A stretch of 64,000 nucleotides of DNA from Thalassospira lucentensis MCCC 1A00383 = DSM 14000. Lineage in GTDB: Bacteria > Pseudomonadota > Alphaproteobacteria > Rhodospirillales > Thalassospiraceae. Location: positions 186,001-250,000 of the forward strand of contig NZ_ATWN01000007.1 of the NCBI RefSeq assembly GCF_000421265.1. The letters are read 5' to 3'. The notes below the pieces were generated by a model. The model was not told the DNA's origin. It did not search any database and worked only from the letters and a program-made list of their open reading frames with translations. How positions within the stretch are numbered: position 1 is the stretch's first letter; every line of letters begins with the position of its first letter. Position numbers and translations under genes: made by a program. This document shows positions 1 through 9,358 of this stretch, piece by piece.

Positions 1-69
1 AAAACCCATCAGCTTGATCATTTCGAAAAGGCCACCAAAATCCGCGAGATGGTCGAAGCCGGACTGTAA
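1..69 (+). CDS. 3' end of an unidentified gene (partial)
   Basis: An open frame enters from the left edge and ends at TAA 67-69, giving 22 residues that finish in REMVEAGL. Codon use (GTC, GCC, CGC, GAA) matches the neighbouring genes, so I read it as the tail of a real plus-strand gene. The fragment is too short to assign a family and has no diagnostic motif. No clear hairpin terminator follows the stop. Confidence 0.5.
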   Translation, partial: KTHQLDHFEKATKIREMVEAGL

Positions 70-423
70 GTGATCGAGCTGTATTATCTCAGGCGGTTTA
101 GGACTTTTTTGCCCTGCGTTTGATAGGGATAAACTGTGTATTTCTCACAATGAGATATCTATTTCTGCGCAAGTCCAGAACGCGCGAGGGCATCCTGTTT
201 CAAAGAAAAATAAACTATCTTGGGTTGAATTTTTTGTATCTTTCCCAAAATTGACGGTCATGCCTTTTGGCAACGATTTCCGATGCCGGAATGGCAGTGA
301 GTTAGTTCAATTGCTGGAAAATATAAGGAGTAGGATCCAATCCGGGTGTGATGTGACAGCTTGCCCGACGGACTCCTGTTTTTCTGGGTGCACGTGAAAG
401 GTGTATGGCTCGGGAGGAGATTC
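70..423. other. Gene-free region upstream of the chemotaxis receptor
   Basis: These 354 bases hold no convincing gene. The stretch 200-260 is AT-rich and could carry the receptor promoter. I could not place a sigma-70 or sigma-54 promoter with acceptable spacing. A strong ribosome-binding site (GGGAGGAGA, 411-419) closes the region. Confidence 0.5.
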
Positions 424-2127
424 ATGAATCTCGGACAAATCAGCATGTCGACAAAGGTGATCATGGTCATTGCTGTTCTGGCGATCTTTTTGGGCGTCAA
501 TACCGGTGTGGCTATCTGGGGCTTGGATCGATTGTTTACGGCCTCAGAACGAAGTCGGATCGCCGGGGAAGAAGCATCAGATGGCGGACGGTTGTTGCGT
601 GTTATCACTTCGTTGAACCGAGCAGAGTTCAGGATTGCTGCCGACCCATCGCCGGAAACAGTTGCGGAGTTAAGTGCGCTTCTTGAAGAAGAACGTACGC
701 AGTTTCGGAAAACTGTCGAAAAGCTTGAGAAAACAGCAGGTCCGGAACAGCAAAAAGAACTGAATGTAATTTTCTCAAGCTATGAAGACTATCGGGACCG
801 GGTTTCCAGCACCATTGAGCTCGCTACACAAAGTAGCGGAGAAAATACCGCCGCTTTGCGCGATAGATTGGTGGGCGCTGCTTTGCAGAACCGGCGCAAC
901 GCAACCGAACTAAATGACACGATCCGGATATATCTTGAAATTGCTGAAAACCGGATGACGACACTTGGTGCAACATCGGATCAACTGTTTTCAAACATAC
1001 GTAGCGGCATGTTGATCTTCTCGGTTGTTGCGATTGTAATCGGGTTTGGACTTGGTTTGTATATATCGCGGCAGGGTATCATCATACCAATTCGAGGCAT
1101 CGTCAGGGCACTTAAGCAGCTTTCAGACGGTAATCTGGAAACCAAACTTTATGGTGTCGGGCGCAAGGACGAAATCGGTGATATCGCTGCCGCGATGCAG
1201 GTGTTTCAGAAAAACATGTTGCGCACCCAGAGATTGGAAGAAGAGGCAGACGAAAAAGAACGTCTCGCCGAAGAAAAGCGCATACGCCAACTCAACAAAA
1301 TGGCCGATGATTTTGAGCATACCGTCGGTGGTGTTGTTTCGGTCGTTGCATCGGCCGCGGTCGAACTTGAAACAGCTGCCGAAACCCTGACCACAACTCT
1401 TGATGAGGCGAACTCGCAGGCTTCAACGGTTGCGTCAGCCTCGCATCAGGCCTCGACCAATGTTGAGACCGTCGCGGCTGCTTGCGAACAACTGGCTTCT
1501 TCGATCAGTGAGATTGGCCATCAAATGCAAAATGCGACCAATATCACCGGATCGGCTGATGAGAACGCAAACAATACCCGTCTTACCGCGGAACAGATGG
1601 TGGCGTCGGTTCAGAAGATTGGCGAAGTTGTAACCCTTATTCAAGATATTGCGGCACAAACCAATCTTCTTGCGCTCAATGCCACGATTGAGGCCGCGCG
1701 CGCAGGGGACGCGGGTAAAGGCTTTGCCGTTGTCGCCAGCGAGGTTAAAAATCTGGCCACACAGACGGCCAAGGCGACCGAGAATATTACAACGCATATC
1801 TCAGAAGTTCAGGACGTCACACAATCAACGGCGACAGCAATCGAAAGCATTTCTGCAGTGATTGCCGAAGTGCGTGACACCTCGACGAACATCTCTGCAG
1901 CAGTGGAACAGCAGGATGCTGCCACTCAGGAAATTGCCCGAAATGTTAGTCAGGCTTCCGAAGGAACGGGTGAAGTTAATGCGTCAATCACGTTGGTGAG
2001 CGAGGCGGCACAAGAAGGTGGTCAAGCTGCAAATGAAGTGCTTTCAAGTGCACGTGAGTTGTCCCGTTCTGCAGATACCTTGCGCCAAGAGGTTGGGAAG
2101 TTTGTTGATGCGGTACGCGCTGCATAG
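424..2127 (+). CDS. Methyl-accepting chemotaxis protein
   Basis: Transmembrane chemoreceptor of 567 residues that would signal to CheA/CheW at the inner membrane. TM1 lies at about residues 12-34, followed by a roughly 160-residue helical periplasmic sensor of the four-helix-bundle kind. TM2 is at about 195-216, then a HAMP domain to about 270 and the cytoplasmic signalling coiled coil. The conserved hairpin tip ([17 protein letters not shown]) falls near residues 410-425. The ATG at 424 is chosen because GGGAGGAGA ends five bases before it; an upstream in-frame TTG at 361 lacks such a site. The ligand cannot be inferred, and no che genes are nearby. Confidence 0.93.
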   Translation: MNLGQISMSTKVIMVIAVLAIFLGVNTGVAIWGLDRLFTASERSRIAGEEASDGGRLLRVITSLNRAEFRIAADPSPETVAELSALLEEERTQFRKTVEKLEKTAGPEQQKELNVIFSSYEDYRDRVSSTIELATQSSGENTAALRDRLVGAALQNRRNATELNDTIRIYLEIAENRMTTLGATSDQLFSNIRSGMLIFSVVAIVIGFGLGLYISRQGIIIPIRGIVRALKQLSDGNLETKLYGVGRKDEIGDIAAAMQVFQKNMLRTQRLEEEADEKERLAEEKRIRQLNKMADDFEHTVGGVVSVVASAAVELETAAETLTTTLDEANSQASTVASASHQASTNVETVAAACEQLASSISEIGHQMQNATNITGSADENANNTRLTAEQMVASVQKIGEVVTLIQDIAAQTNLLALNATIEAARAGDAGKGFAVVASEVKNLATQTAKATENITTHISEVQDVTQSTATAIESISAVIAEVRDTSTNISAAVEQQDAATQEIARNVSQASEGTGEVNASITLVSEAAQEGGQAANEVLSSARELSRSADTLRQEVGKFVDAVRAA

Positions 2128-2141
2128 TTGCTCTCACAAAG

Positions 2142-2167
2142 GCGCCGTATCCGTTACGGCGCTTTTG
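2142..2167. terminator. Bidirectional Rho-independent terminator
   Basis: Stem GCGCCGTA (2142-2149) pairs with TACGGCGC (2155-2162) around a five-base loop. TTTTG follows on the plus strand and TTTG on the minus strand. It separates the convergent chemoreceptor and methyltransferase genes. Confidence 0.8.
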
Positions 2168-2174
2168 TCACCGG

Positions 2175-3080
2175 TCATGGCTTAGGCTTATCTGGAACGT
2201 CACCGAGGAAATCAACCAGACTGACCTGACCAGAACCCCGGCGCAGCGGCTTGGGCTGGCTTTCATCTGGCGCCCATGCCGTCAAATAGATGACTTGAAA
2301 CTTCGCATGTATCCGGCCATCGGGTTGCGCATGACGTTCGTGATAGATCGCAGCAGCACGTGCCAATGTACTGCGTTTGGTGAACTTTTTGGATCGTTTG
2401 GCAACAATGTTGCTTTCGCCCATCCCCGAAAGGTCGCGCATCAGTTTAAGCGCATCGGGATAATCAATCGTGATGTCATCGGCATCCACCACTGGCAGGG
2501 CAAAGCCGCTGCGTTGAAGCAATGCACCAGCATCTTTAACATCGACAAACGGGGAAACACGCGGCGATACGCCGCCTTCTTCTTCGGCCTCGGCCGTCAT
2601 CAGGGCTTCGCGCAGGCCTTTAAGCGTCTCCCCACCAAGCATGCAGGCCAGAAACAACCCGTCGGATTTCAGCGCACGACGCGCCTGAAGCAACATGCCC
2701 GGCAGATCATTGACCCAATGCAGGCTGAGGTTCGACAAGATCAGATCAAGCGACCCTTCGGCAAAGGGCAGGAATTCTTCATCCGCCACCATGCTGGACC
2801 GGCCATTAAGATCACGCGCGACCTTGGCATAACGATAGGAAATATCAGCTTGATGCAGGGTTTCAACCCGGCTGCTTGCGGCAAGGATCTGTGCCAACTC
2901 ACCACTATGACAGCCAAGATCAACCGCATGCGGGAAATTGCGCGTGGTGTCCTCTAACCGGTCGGCCAGCCGGTCGGCGGTTTCGGCAAACAGGAAGTTG
3001 AACTCGGACGCGCGCGATGCGGCGCGGTCGCGGCGCAGTTTAAGGATATGACGATCAAAGACCGTGATCGGATCGGCCAT
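2175..3080 (-). CDS. SAM-dependent methyltransferase (BioC/NDUFAF5-like)
   Basis: Class I SAM methyltransferase of 301 residues. Motif I (VDLGCHSG) is at residues 53-60, a motif II-type stretch reads SLDLILSNLSLHWVNDLPG, and RALKSDGLFLACMLGG follows as post-motif. The N-terminus (VFDRHILKLRRDRA) and overall layout resemble the BioC-like group that includes NDUFAF5, which hydroxylates a complex I subunit in mitochondria. The bacterial role is not established from sequence. It is convergent with the chemoreceptor and apparently transcribed alone. A GGAG about 11 bases upstream supports the ATG at 3080. Confidence 0.85.
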   Translation of the reverse strand: MADPITVFDRHILKLRRDRAASRASEFNFLFAETADRLADRLEDTTRNFPHAVDLGCHSGELAQILAASSRVETLHQADISYRYAKVARDLNGRSSMVADEEFLPFAEGSLDLILSNLSLHWVNDLPGMLLQARRALKSDGLFLACMLGGETLKGLREALMTAEAEEEGGVSPRVSPFVDVKDAGALLQRSGFALPVVDADDITIDYPDALKLMRDLSGMGESNIVAKRSKKFTKRSTLARAAAIYHERHAQPDGRIHAKFQVIYLTAWAPDESQPKPLRRGSGQVSLVDFLGDVPDKPKP

Positions 3081-3164
3081 GGGGCGGGAAGCTCCGGCAA
3101 AGTCGTTTTAAATGTTACGACCTAGATAGAGCGTCCCGCCCCATGGTGCAATCGAAGATCGGCC

Positions 3165-5297
3165 TTAAAGTTCCAATATGAGCGGCGCATCACCGTCGGT
3201 TTCGGATGCGGCGGGCATAGCACAGCAGATCAGGGCCTCGTCGGAGTTAAAGGTCGCACTGGGCTGTGTTTTATAGGTCACGCGACCTTGCGCAATTTTG
3301 GTCCGGCATGTGCCGCAATTCCCACCGCGGCAGCTGGCTTCCGGGGCAAGTCCGGCGTCCTCGGCAAGTTCAAGCAACGTCTTGTCGGCGTCGGGTTGCC
3401 AGATGGCCGTCTGACCGGATTTCGCGAATTCGACCTGTGTTGCTTTGGAGCTCGCCGGGGCGAGTTCGGGCAACTGGTCATTGGCATCAAGGCTTCGTTG
3501 CAGCGATGCGGGGCCAAAGGCCTCGGCATGGATACGGTTATTGGTAATGTTTAGCCCGCGCAGCCCATCATACATCGCCTGCATGAAGGGCGGCGGCCCG
3601 CACAGATAAAAATCAAAATCATCAAACGGCAGCAGGGACCGAAGCAAATTCATGTCGATATGACCCGATGCTTCATAATCCTTGCGTGGTTCTGCCCCAT
3701 CTGTATCGGCCAGAACCCGGACAAGGCGAATGTTGCCCTGTGCGACTTTCACAAGTTCAATGATCTCGCTGTCAAAGGCCCGGTCAGTGAGACTGCGGGC
3801 AGAATAAAACAGCCATGTCGGACGGAAACCGCGCGTGCGCAGTCCTTCATAGACAATATGGCGCAGCATCGAAATCATTGGTGTAATGCCAATGCCACCT
3901 GCCATCAGAACGACGGGCCGCTTTGCGTCGGCATCAAGGTGAAACTCCCCGGCAGGTGCCCGTGCCTCGATCACATCGCCAACGCGCAGGGTGTCGTGCA
4001 AGTGGCTTGAGACAACACCTTCGCGCTTTACGCTGATGCGATAGGTATCATCCGATGGCCCATTTGAAAGCGTATAGGTTCGGATCAACGGCGTGTCCGT
4101 GCCGGGTATCTGCACACGGATCGGTAAATGCTGTCCTGCTTTGTTGGGTAAAGTGCCATTCTGATCTGCCGGTTCAAGGTGGAACGATTTGATCAGGTGG
4201 TTTTCCTCGGTAATCCGGGCAATTTTGAACGGACGCCAGCTTCTTGCCGCTTCAATGGCCGCAAGGTTCCGTGCCGCACTTTCCCAATCGCCGGTCAGAA
4301 GGCTGTTGGGCGATGCGCCGTCCGCTTGATCGCGCCAGCGTATCGGCAGGGCAGATTTCCTGAAAACCACCTTGCGCGGGAAAACACGCCAAAGGCGTTC
4401 AGCCCCCTGAAAGGCGGCAATTTCCGGCCCTTCGACAATGACGTCGGCATCGCCGGTGATTTGCAGGACATTGCCCGTGTTAAAATCGGTAAAGATCAAC
4501 CCTGCCTTCGGGTTGGTCAGGATATTGCCCAGCGTGTTGAAAAACAGGTTTCCGGCAAAATCGGGAATGGTCAGGGTGCCGTCGGCGTCTATGTGGACAA
4601 ACCCGGCTTTGCCGCCGCGATGGGATACATCTACTTCGCGTTTTTTTCCGGCACGATCAACATAGGTTGCGACAAAAAAGGTGTCGGCAGCGGCAATGAT
4701 CGCCCGCGCCCGTTCATCAAGTTCTGCCGACGTTTCGGGGGACGACGCGGCAGGGGCAAGTGGATCACGGATGAATTCAAAATCGCGCAGATGGATATAC
4801 TGCGGGCAATTGCCATAGCTGTGCCCGACCTCGATGGTAAAGTGATCATCGGAAGAATGCGCAATTGTACCGTTCATACGGTTACGCCGTCTGGTATGCA
4901 GTTCAATCCCGATCATGCCGATCGCCGTACCGTCACCTATGCCGGCATCCGCAGGATCGGTCGCATCGCGCGGGATGCTGACCGAAAGATGATGGGGATC
5001 AGGTGAGCTGAGAAATCCGGGGTGGTTGGCGCGAAGGGTTGCCCAGACATCGCCCGCATCATCCACCGTGCCAAATACGGCAAAGGGCAGTTGCGGATAG
5101 AACTGACGATGTTGATCAATCAGATGATCACGCAGCACGCGTTTGCCCATCTCGGCCATCTTTGTCTCGACACCGACCAACTGTTGCATGTGGATCTCGC
5201 CCTCATGCCACGGGCCGGAAGTGTCCGCACCTGACGGCGTGAATTGGACGGGGGCGGAAGATGGGATTTTTGAGGGCGATGCACTGCGCGTGTTCAT
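3165..5297 (-). CDS. PNPOx-like / ferredoxin reductase / 2Fe-2S fusion oxidoreductase
   Basis: A 710-residue soluble electron-transfer protein. Roughly residues 40-340 form a pyridoxamine-phosphate-oxidase-like flavin-binding split barrel, with two related halves (GFLSSPDPHHL and NPKAGLIFTDFNTG regions). A ferredoxin-NADP reductase module follows, with RTYTLSNGP for FAD, VLMAGGIGITPMISML and YLCGPPPFM for NAD(P)H. The C-terminal plant-type ferredoxin has ligands C656, C661, C664 and C691 or C692. AAGGAAA precedes the ATG at 5297. It lies 97 bp downstream of the GST gene on the same strand, so the two probably form one operon under the divergent LysR regulator. The substrate is unknown. Confidence 0.85.
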   Translation of the reverse strand: MNTRSASPSKIPSSAPVQFTPSGADTSGPWHEGEIHMQQLVGVETKMAEMGKRVLRDHLIDQHRQFYPQLPFAVFGTVDDAGDVWATLRANHPGFLSSPDPHHLSVSIPRDATDPADAGIGDGTAIGMIGIELHTRRRNRMNGTIAHSSDDHFTIEVGHSYGNCPQYIHLRDFEFIRDPLAPAASSPETSAELDERARAIIAAADTFFVATYVDRAGKKREVDVSHRGGKAGFVHIDADGTLTIPDFAGNLFFNTLGNILTNPKAGLIFTDFNTGNVLQITGDADVIVEGPEIAAFQGAERLWRVFPRKVVFRKSALPIRWRDQADGASPNSLLTGDWESAARNLAAIEAARSWRPFKIARITEENHLIKSFHLEPADQNGTLPNKAGQHLPIRVQIPGTDTPLIRTYTLSNGPSDDTYRISVKREGVVSSHLHDTLRVGDVIEARAPAGEFHLDADAKRPVVLMAGGIGITPMISMLRHIVYEGLRTRGFRPTWLFYSARSLTDRAFDSEIIELVKVAQGNIRLVRVLADTDGAEPRKDYEASGHIDMNLLRSLLPFDDFDFYLCGPPPFMQAMYDGLRGLNITNNRIHAEAFGPASLQRSLDANDQLPELAPASSKATQVEFAKSGQTAIWQPDADKTLLELAEDAGLAPEASCRGGNCGTCRTKIAQGRVTYKTQPSATFNSDEALICCAMPAASETDGDAPLILEL

Positions 5298-5394
5298 GAC
5301 AGTTTCCTTTTCGACGGACGAGGCTCAGGGCCGGTCTGGGGGCAGGGGGAGTTTGAGCGGGGGCACAAACACAGTGAAAGACCGACCCAGCCCG

Positions 5395-6012
5395 TCAGAT
5401 CGCCTTACGAAGACCGGCGACTGATTGCTCAAAGGGAACGAAACCGGGCAGGGCTTCAACCCGTTTTAGCCACGCGCGCACATTGTCATAGGCGGCAAGG
5501 TCAACATTGCCTTCCGGTGCATTGGCGATATAGCTGTAAAGCGCGATATCGGCGATGGTCGGATGATCAAGCGCAATCCAGTCGTTGCCCGAAAGCTGGC
5601 TCTCAATCTGGGTAAGGATGGCATGGGCGCGTGCAATGACTTCCTCGGCGTTGAACGGCGCATTGAAAACCGTGACCAGACGGGCTGCACAAACGCCATA
5701 GGCAATCTGCCCGGCCGCGACGGAAAGCCATTTCTGAACTTTTGCGGCACCTTCGGCGTCTTCGGGCAGCCAGTCGGTTGCACCAAGCTTCTTGGCGACA
5801 TAGGTCATGATGGCAATTGAATCGGCAATCACGACATCACCATCTTCAAGAACCGGAACTTGACCAAGCGGGTTCAGTTTAAGGAATTCCGGTGATTTAT
5901 GTGCGCCGTTTGGTAAATCGACAATGCTTACCTCGTGCTCAACACCCAGAAGGCTCAGGAAAAGATGGGCACGGTGGGCATGACCCGAAAGCGGGAAATG
6001 ATGCAGTTTCAT
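5395..6012 (-). CDS. Glutathione S-transferase family protein
   Basis: Cytosolic GST of 205 residues. The N-terminal thioredoxin-fold half ([20 protein letters not shown], then [20 protein letters not shown]) binds glutathione, and an all-helical C-terminal half follows. The ATG at 6012 is preferred over the in-frame ATG at 6036 because AAGGA sits about 8 bases upstream and the family normally begins at MKLHHF. It is first in a probable two-gene unit with the PNPOx/ferredoxin fusion and divergent from a LysR gene. Detoxification of an electrophile or oxidant is plausible but not shown. Confidence 0.88.
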   Translation of the reverse strand: MKLHHFPLSGHAHRAHLFLSLLGVEHEVSIVDLPNGAHKSPEFLKLNPLGQVPVLEDGDVVIADSIAIMTYVAKKLGATDWLPEDAEGAAKVQKWLSVAAGQIAYGVCAARLVTVFNAPFNAEEVIARAHAILTQIESQLSGNDWIALDHPTIADIALYSYIANAPEGNVDLAAYDNVRAWLKRVEALPGFVPFEQSVAGLRKAI

Positions 6013-6102
6013 GATCGCGATCCTTTTCGTGGACATTGTTTATGGGGTGATCTGATCATGATTGTTGGCTCATAATTAAGGAATATGGTTTTATGGGAAT
6101 TC

Positions 6103-6125
6103 ATTATTCCGAAATATGGAATAAT
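6103..6125. promoter_or_regulatory. LysR-type operator between GST and LysR genes
   Basis: A perfect inverted repeat, ATTATTCC (6103-6110) and GGAATAAT (6118-6125), separated by seven bases. It contains the T-N11-A core typical of LysR boxes and sits 24 bp before the LysR start in an AT-rich divergent promoter region. A further partial copy (GGAATATGG) lies at about 6080-6088. Confidence 0.7.
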
Positions 6126-6148
6126 TAGTTAGCGGTCGGGAAAGCATC

Positions 6149-7045
6149 ATGGATCGATTTCAGGCAATGCGAATTTTTGTCCGCGTCGTCGAGGCGCGCA
6201 GCTTCGCCGAAGCAGCGCGGCAATTACATTCAAGTCCACCCGCAGTCACACGTGCGGTGGCATATCTTGAAGAAATCACCGGTGCGCGGCTACTGACCCG
6301 GACAACAAGATCGGTGACCCTGACCGAACCAGGCGCGCGCTATTATGCCGATTGTAAACGTCTGCTTGCCGCCTTGAACGAGGCCGAAGCCGCCGCAGGG
6401 GGCGAGTATGCCAAGCCGAGCGGCACATTGACGATCACCGCCCCGGTTTTGTTCGGGCAGATGTATGTTTTTCCGGTTCTGACTGAATTTCTTGATCTTT
6501 ATCCCGAGATGCGCGGCCATGCACTGTTGCTCGACCGGATTGTCAATATTGTCGATGAAGGTATCGATATTGCCATTCGCATCGGGCACATGGCCGATAC
6601 ATCCATGAGCGCGATCAAGGTCGGGACGGTGCGCCACATCGTTTGCGGTTCACCAGACTACTTTGCACGAAATGGCAGGCCGCAGGTCCCCGCAGACCTT
6701 GGCGCACATAAGGTTATTGCATCGACCGGATCCTCGATACCCCTTGACTGGCAATTTGGCCGGGATCAGAAAATCAATCTTTCCGTGACCGCACGCTTGC
6801 AAAGTAATTCGATCGCAGCCGGCCGCCAGGCAGCAATTGACGGCTGGGGACTAATGCGTCTGCTGTCCTATCAGGCGGCCCCCTATGTTCAGGATGGATT
6901 GCTTGAAGTGGTTCTAACTGAGTATGAGCCCGAACCACTGCCGATCCATATTGTCCATCCCGAAGGCCGCCATGCATCCGCCAAGGTGCGTTCCTTTATC
7001 GATCTGGCGGTGGATCGTCTGCGGGCAGACGCGCGCATTAATTAG
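6149..7045 (+). CDS. LysR family transcriptional regulator
   Basis: A 298-residue LysR regulator. The N-terminal winged helix-turn-helix includes FAEAARQLHSSPPAVTRAVAYLE at about residues 20-42 and LLTRTTRSVTLTEPG. The remainder is a periplasmic-binding-protein-like effector domain (LTITAPVLFGQMYVFPVL) in the style of the CrgA/PtxR subgroup. It is divergent from the GST gene, and the inverted repeat at 6103-6125 is the likely site through which it regulates itself and the GST-fusion oxidoreductase operon. The inducer is unknown. Confidence 0.92.
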   Translation: MDRFQAMRIFVRVVEARSFAEAARQLHSSPPAVTRAVAYLEEITGARLLTRTTRSVTLTEPGARYYADCKRLLAALNEAEAAAGGEYAKPSGTLTITAPVLFGQMYVFPVLTEFLDLYPEMRGHALLLDRIVNIVDEGIDIAIRIGHMADTSMSAIKVGTVRHIVCGSPDYFARNGRPQVPADLGAHKVIASTGSSIPLDWQFGRDQKINLSVTARLQSNSIAAGRQAAIDGWGLMRLLSYQAAPYVQDGLLEVVLTEYEPEPLPIHIVHPEGRHASAKVRSFIDLAVDRLRADARIN

Positions 7046-7123
7046 GAAGGTAGATTTTAGGGTCAGGCCCTGGTCCCGACACATGCTATATTCCGGTTCC
7101 AGTTCAGTGTTTTGGGGCATCTG

Positions 7124-7915
7124 GTGGGTATTTCATCGTCGCAAATTGGCCGTGCCATCGGCAATGTGGTGCAAATCGGGTTGCGAACCGTTTTACCACC
7201 GCGTTGCGGCGGATGTGGGGAAATTACCGACACCACCCATGCGGTCTGTGCCGATTGCTGGGCCGGATTGCGGTTTATCACCGCCCCGCAGTGTGCGTGT
7301 TGTGGATATCCGTTCGAACTCGATGTTAGCGCTAACATCGAGGCTATTGACCAAAACTCGGATGGTAAAATCCTGTGCGGGAACTGCCATCAAAAGAAAC
7401 CGGCCTTTGATCAGGCACGTGCGGCCTTGGTCTATGACGATCATAGCCGCGAGTATCTTCTGCGGTTCAAGCATGCGGATCGCACCGACCTGACCCCGCT
7501 TCTGGCGCGTTGGATGTTTCAGGCCGGACACGATATGTGGGGAGATGCGACGTTGATTCTACCGGTCCCCTTACATCGTCGTCGTTTGTTATCGCGGCGC
7601 TACAATCAGTCGGGGCTTTTGGCGCAAAGGCTTTCGCGTCACACTGGAATTTCCTGGGATAGTTTGGTGTTACGGCGGGATCGCAATACACGAAGCCTTG
7701 GCGGATTGGGCCCATCTTCGCGCAAACGCGAGGTTGGCGGGGCCTTTCGCATTGATGAAGCCCGCGCAGGTCGTCTTGGTCTTGCCGGGGCCAATGTTGT
7801 TTTAGTCGATGATGTGCTGACAACCGGGGCAACCGCCAATGCCTGTGCCAGCAGTTTAAAGCGGGCCGGGGCCATGCACGTATCCGTGATCACAGTTGCA
7901 CGTGTCGTGCGATGA
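7124..7915 (+). CDS. comF: ComF family phosphoribosyltransferase-like protein
   Basis: A 263-residue ComF-type protein. The N-terminal zinc-ribbon-like region has paired cysteines (CGGC, CADC, CACC, CGNC). The C-terminal PRT fold carries the PRPP loop VVLVDDVLTTGATANAC. In naturally transformable bacteria ComF works in DNA uptake, but homologues occur widely in non-competent species and the exact reaction is uncertain. No ATG fits the start. I chose GTG 7124 because GGGG lies 6 bases upstream; TTG 7112 is the alternative and lacks a site. It is followed by the glutaredoxin gene on the same strand, a frequent alphaproteobacterial pair. Confidence 0.85.
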   Translation: MGISSSQIGRAIGNVVQIGLRTVLPPRCGGCGEITDTTHAVCADCWAGLRFITAPQCACCGYPFELDVSANIEAIDQNSDGKILCGNCHQKKPAFDQARAALVYDDHSREYLLRFKHADRTDLTPLLARWMFQAGHDMWGDATLILPVPLHRRRLLSRRYNQSGLLAQRLSRHTGISWDSLVLRRDRNTRSLGGLGPSSRKREVGGAFRIDEARAGRLGLAGANVVLVDDVLTTGATANACASSLKRAGAMHVSVITVARVVR

Positions 7916-8040
7916 CGCGGTGCAGAATTTCTGATATACAGCCCTCATCCAAACTGAATTTCACGCCATATCATGTATTGGTTTCCCGGATTTCCGGGCG
8001 ATTAAGGGTGATTGGCGGATAGAATAAGGAAGATAACCAT

Positions 8041-8298
8041 ATGGCAAAAGTTGAAGTGTATGCCACCGAATGGTGCCCGTTCTGCAAACGCGCGCGTAAG
8101 CTTTTGGAAGAAAAAGGTGCCAAGTACCAGTTGATCGACGTGATGATGGAGCCACGGCGCAAAAAGGAAATGATGGACCGTGCAAACGGAAAACATACCG
8201 TGCCGCAAATCTTCATCAATGACGAACATATCGGCGGCTGTGACGAACTGATGGCGCTAAACGCCAAGGGCGATCTGGACACCAAGCTGTCTGCATAA
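8041..8298 (+). CDS. grxC: Glutaredoxin 3 (GrxC type)
   Basis: An 85-residue dithiol glutaredoxin that reduces protein disulfides and glutathione mixed disulfides using glutathione. The active site is C12-P-F-C15, followed by the glutathione-binding TVPQIFIN and GGCDEL motifs of the GrxC group. Length and motif spacing are normal. AAGGAA lies 9 bases before the ATG. It follows comF by 125 bp and is closed by a strong terminator at 8323-8358. Confidence 0.95.
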   Translation: MAKVEVYATEWCPFCKRARKLLEEKGAKYQLIDVMMEPRRKKEMMDRANGKHTVPQIFINDEHIGGCDELMALNAKGDLDTKLSA

Positions 8299-8322
8299 GT
8301 TCAAGATTCTAGGCGACTAAAT

Positions 8323-8358
8323 CGGGTGGCAATGATCGTTGCCACCCGTTTATTTTTT
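8323..8358 (+). terminator. Rho-independent terminator after the glutaredoxin gene
   Basis: A ten-pair stem, CGGGTGGCAA (8323-8332) with TTGCCACCCG (8339-8348), followed by TTTATTTTTT. It overlaps the stop codon of the convergent LysR gene. Confidence 0.9.
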
Positions 8359-9231
8359 GATGTCGGATACGGTTTCAAGCGTTTTGCGAAATTCCGAAAA
8401 TGCCGGGGTTTCAAATCCCGGGCGGCAGGCCAGAACAGTATCAACAGTCATGAGCGGATGTTCCTTGACCGGGCCAATATGGCGCATCAGATCAACGACA
8501 CTGCGTGGCATGATGCTGATGCATGAACCTGCTGCTGTGCAGGCAAACATCGCGTGATAGGAACCGACTTCCTGAACCGCGAAATGTTCCTTGATTGATC
8601 CAAAACCGGTCAGCCATTCCTCCGCCAGCATGCGATAGGTGCAACCCGGTGCAAAGGCGGCCAATGCTTTTGGTTTGATATCGCTGGCATGCCGGATATC
8701 GGGATGTCCGGGCGGCAACAGCAGAACCAGCTGTTCGCGAAACAGGGCGTGCGTATCAAGTGTTCCGGGTTCCAGCCACCATTCACCCGACGGAACTGCA
8801 ATCAGCGCGCAATCAATACGTCGTGCCAGAAGGGCATCAATAAGCTGGCGGGTGGGGGCGGTTGAAAGTTCGATTGTGACGTCGGGCCATGCCTTGTTAT
8901 ATGCCGCAAGTGGCACGGGAAGGCGGCTGGCAACCGTGCTTTCCATTGATCCGACACGCAAGGTTCCGCAAGGAGCCGACGGATTAACAACCTGTCGGGC
9001 TTCATCGGCAAGGTTCAGAATGCGATCCGCATATTCCAGAAAAGTTTCACCTTCCTGTGTCAGCAGCATGCGCTTTTTGTCACGTTGAAACAGGGCAACA
9101 CCGATTTCTGTTTCGAGTTGCTGGATGCGCGTGGTGACGTTTGATGGCACCCGGCCAAGCCGTTCGGCTGCGCGTGTAATTCCCTGTTCTTTTGCGACGG
9201 TGCGAAAAATTGCCAGCGATGCATGATCCAT
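8350..9231 (-). CDS. LysR family transcriptional regulator
   Basis: A 293-residue LysR regulator. The winged helix-turn-helix (GITRAAERLGRVPSNVTTRIQ, LFQRDKKRMLLTQEG) occupies about residues 1-65 and is followed by an effector domain starting near GTLRVGSMESTVASRLP. The frame stays open far upstream to 9669, but the family N-terminus and a GGAGAA site seven bases upstream fix the ATG at 9231. It is divergent from the nitronate-monooxygenase-type gene and probably controls it through the inverted repeat at 9266-9286. The SMESTVA stretch recalls sulfonate/LTTR subgroups, but the effector is unknown. Confidence 0.9.
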   Translation of the reverse strand: MDHASLAIFRTVAKEQGITRAAERLGRVPSNVTTRIQQLETEIGVALFQRDKKRMLLTQEGETFLEYADRILNLADEARQVVNPSAPCGTLRVGSMESTVASRLPVPLAAYNKAWPDVTIELSTAPTRQLIDALLARRIDCALIAVPSGEWWLEPGTLDTHALFREQLVLLLPPGHPDIRHASDIKPKALAAFAPGCTYRMLAEEWLTGFGSIKEHFAVQEVGSYHAMFACTAAGSCISIMPRSVVDLMRHIGPVKEHPLMTVDTVLACRPGFETPAFSEFRKTLETVSDIKK

Positions 9232-9265
9232 CGTGAGTTCTCCAGTGCGGAATTTTCTTGAATTT

Positions 9266-9286
9266 ATATTCATTATTAAAGAATAT
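9266..9286. promoter_or_regulatory. Inverted repeat between LysR and nitronate monooxygenase genes
   Basis: ATATTC (9266-9271) and GAATAT (9281-9286) are separated by nine bases in a very AT-rich divergent intergenic region. Size and position fit a LysR binding site that could serve both promoters. Confidence 0.55.
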
Positions 9287-9358
9287 ATGTCAATATTAAT
9301 TCTGAATTCATGAAGGATATACGTGCCAGATGGTGCGAAAACCTCCGGGAGGACCGAA

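Noticed and set aside
4179..5006. A 275-codon plus-strand open frame inside the PNPOx fusion gene
   Set aside because: Antisense to a well-supported 710-residue protein with clear FAD, NAD(P) and 2Fe-2S motifs; no family resemblance of its own.
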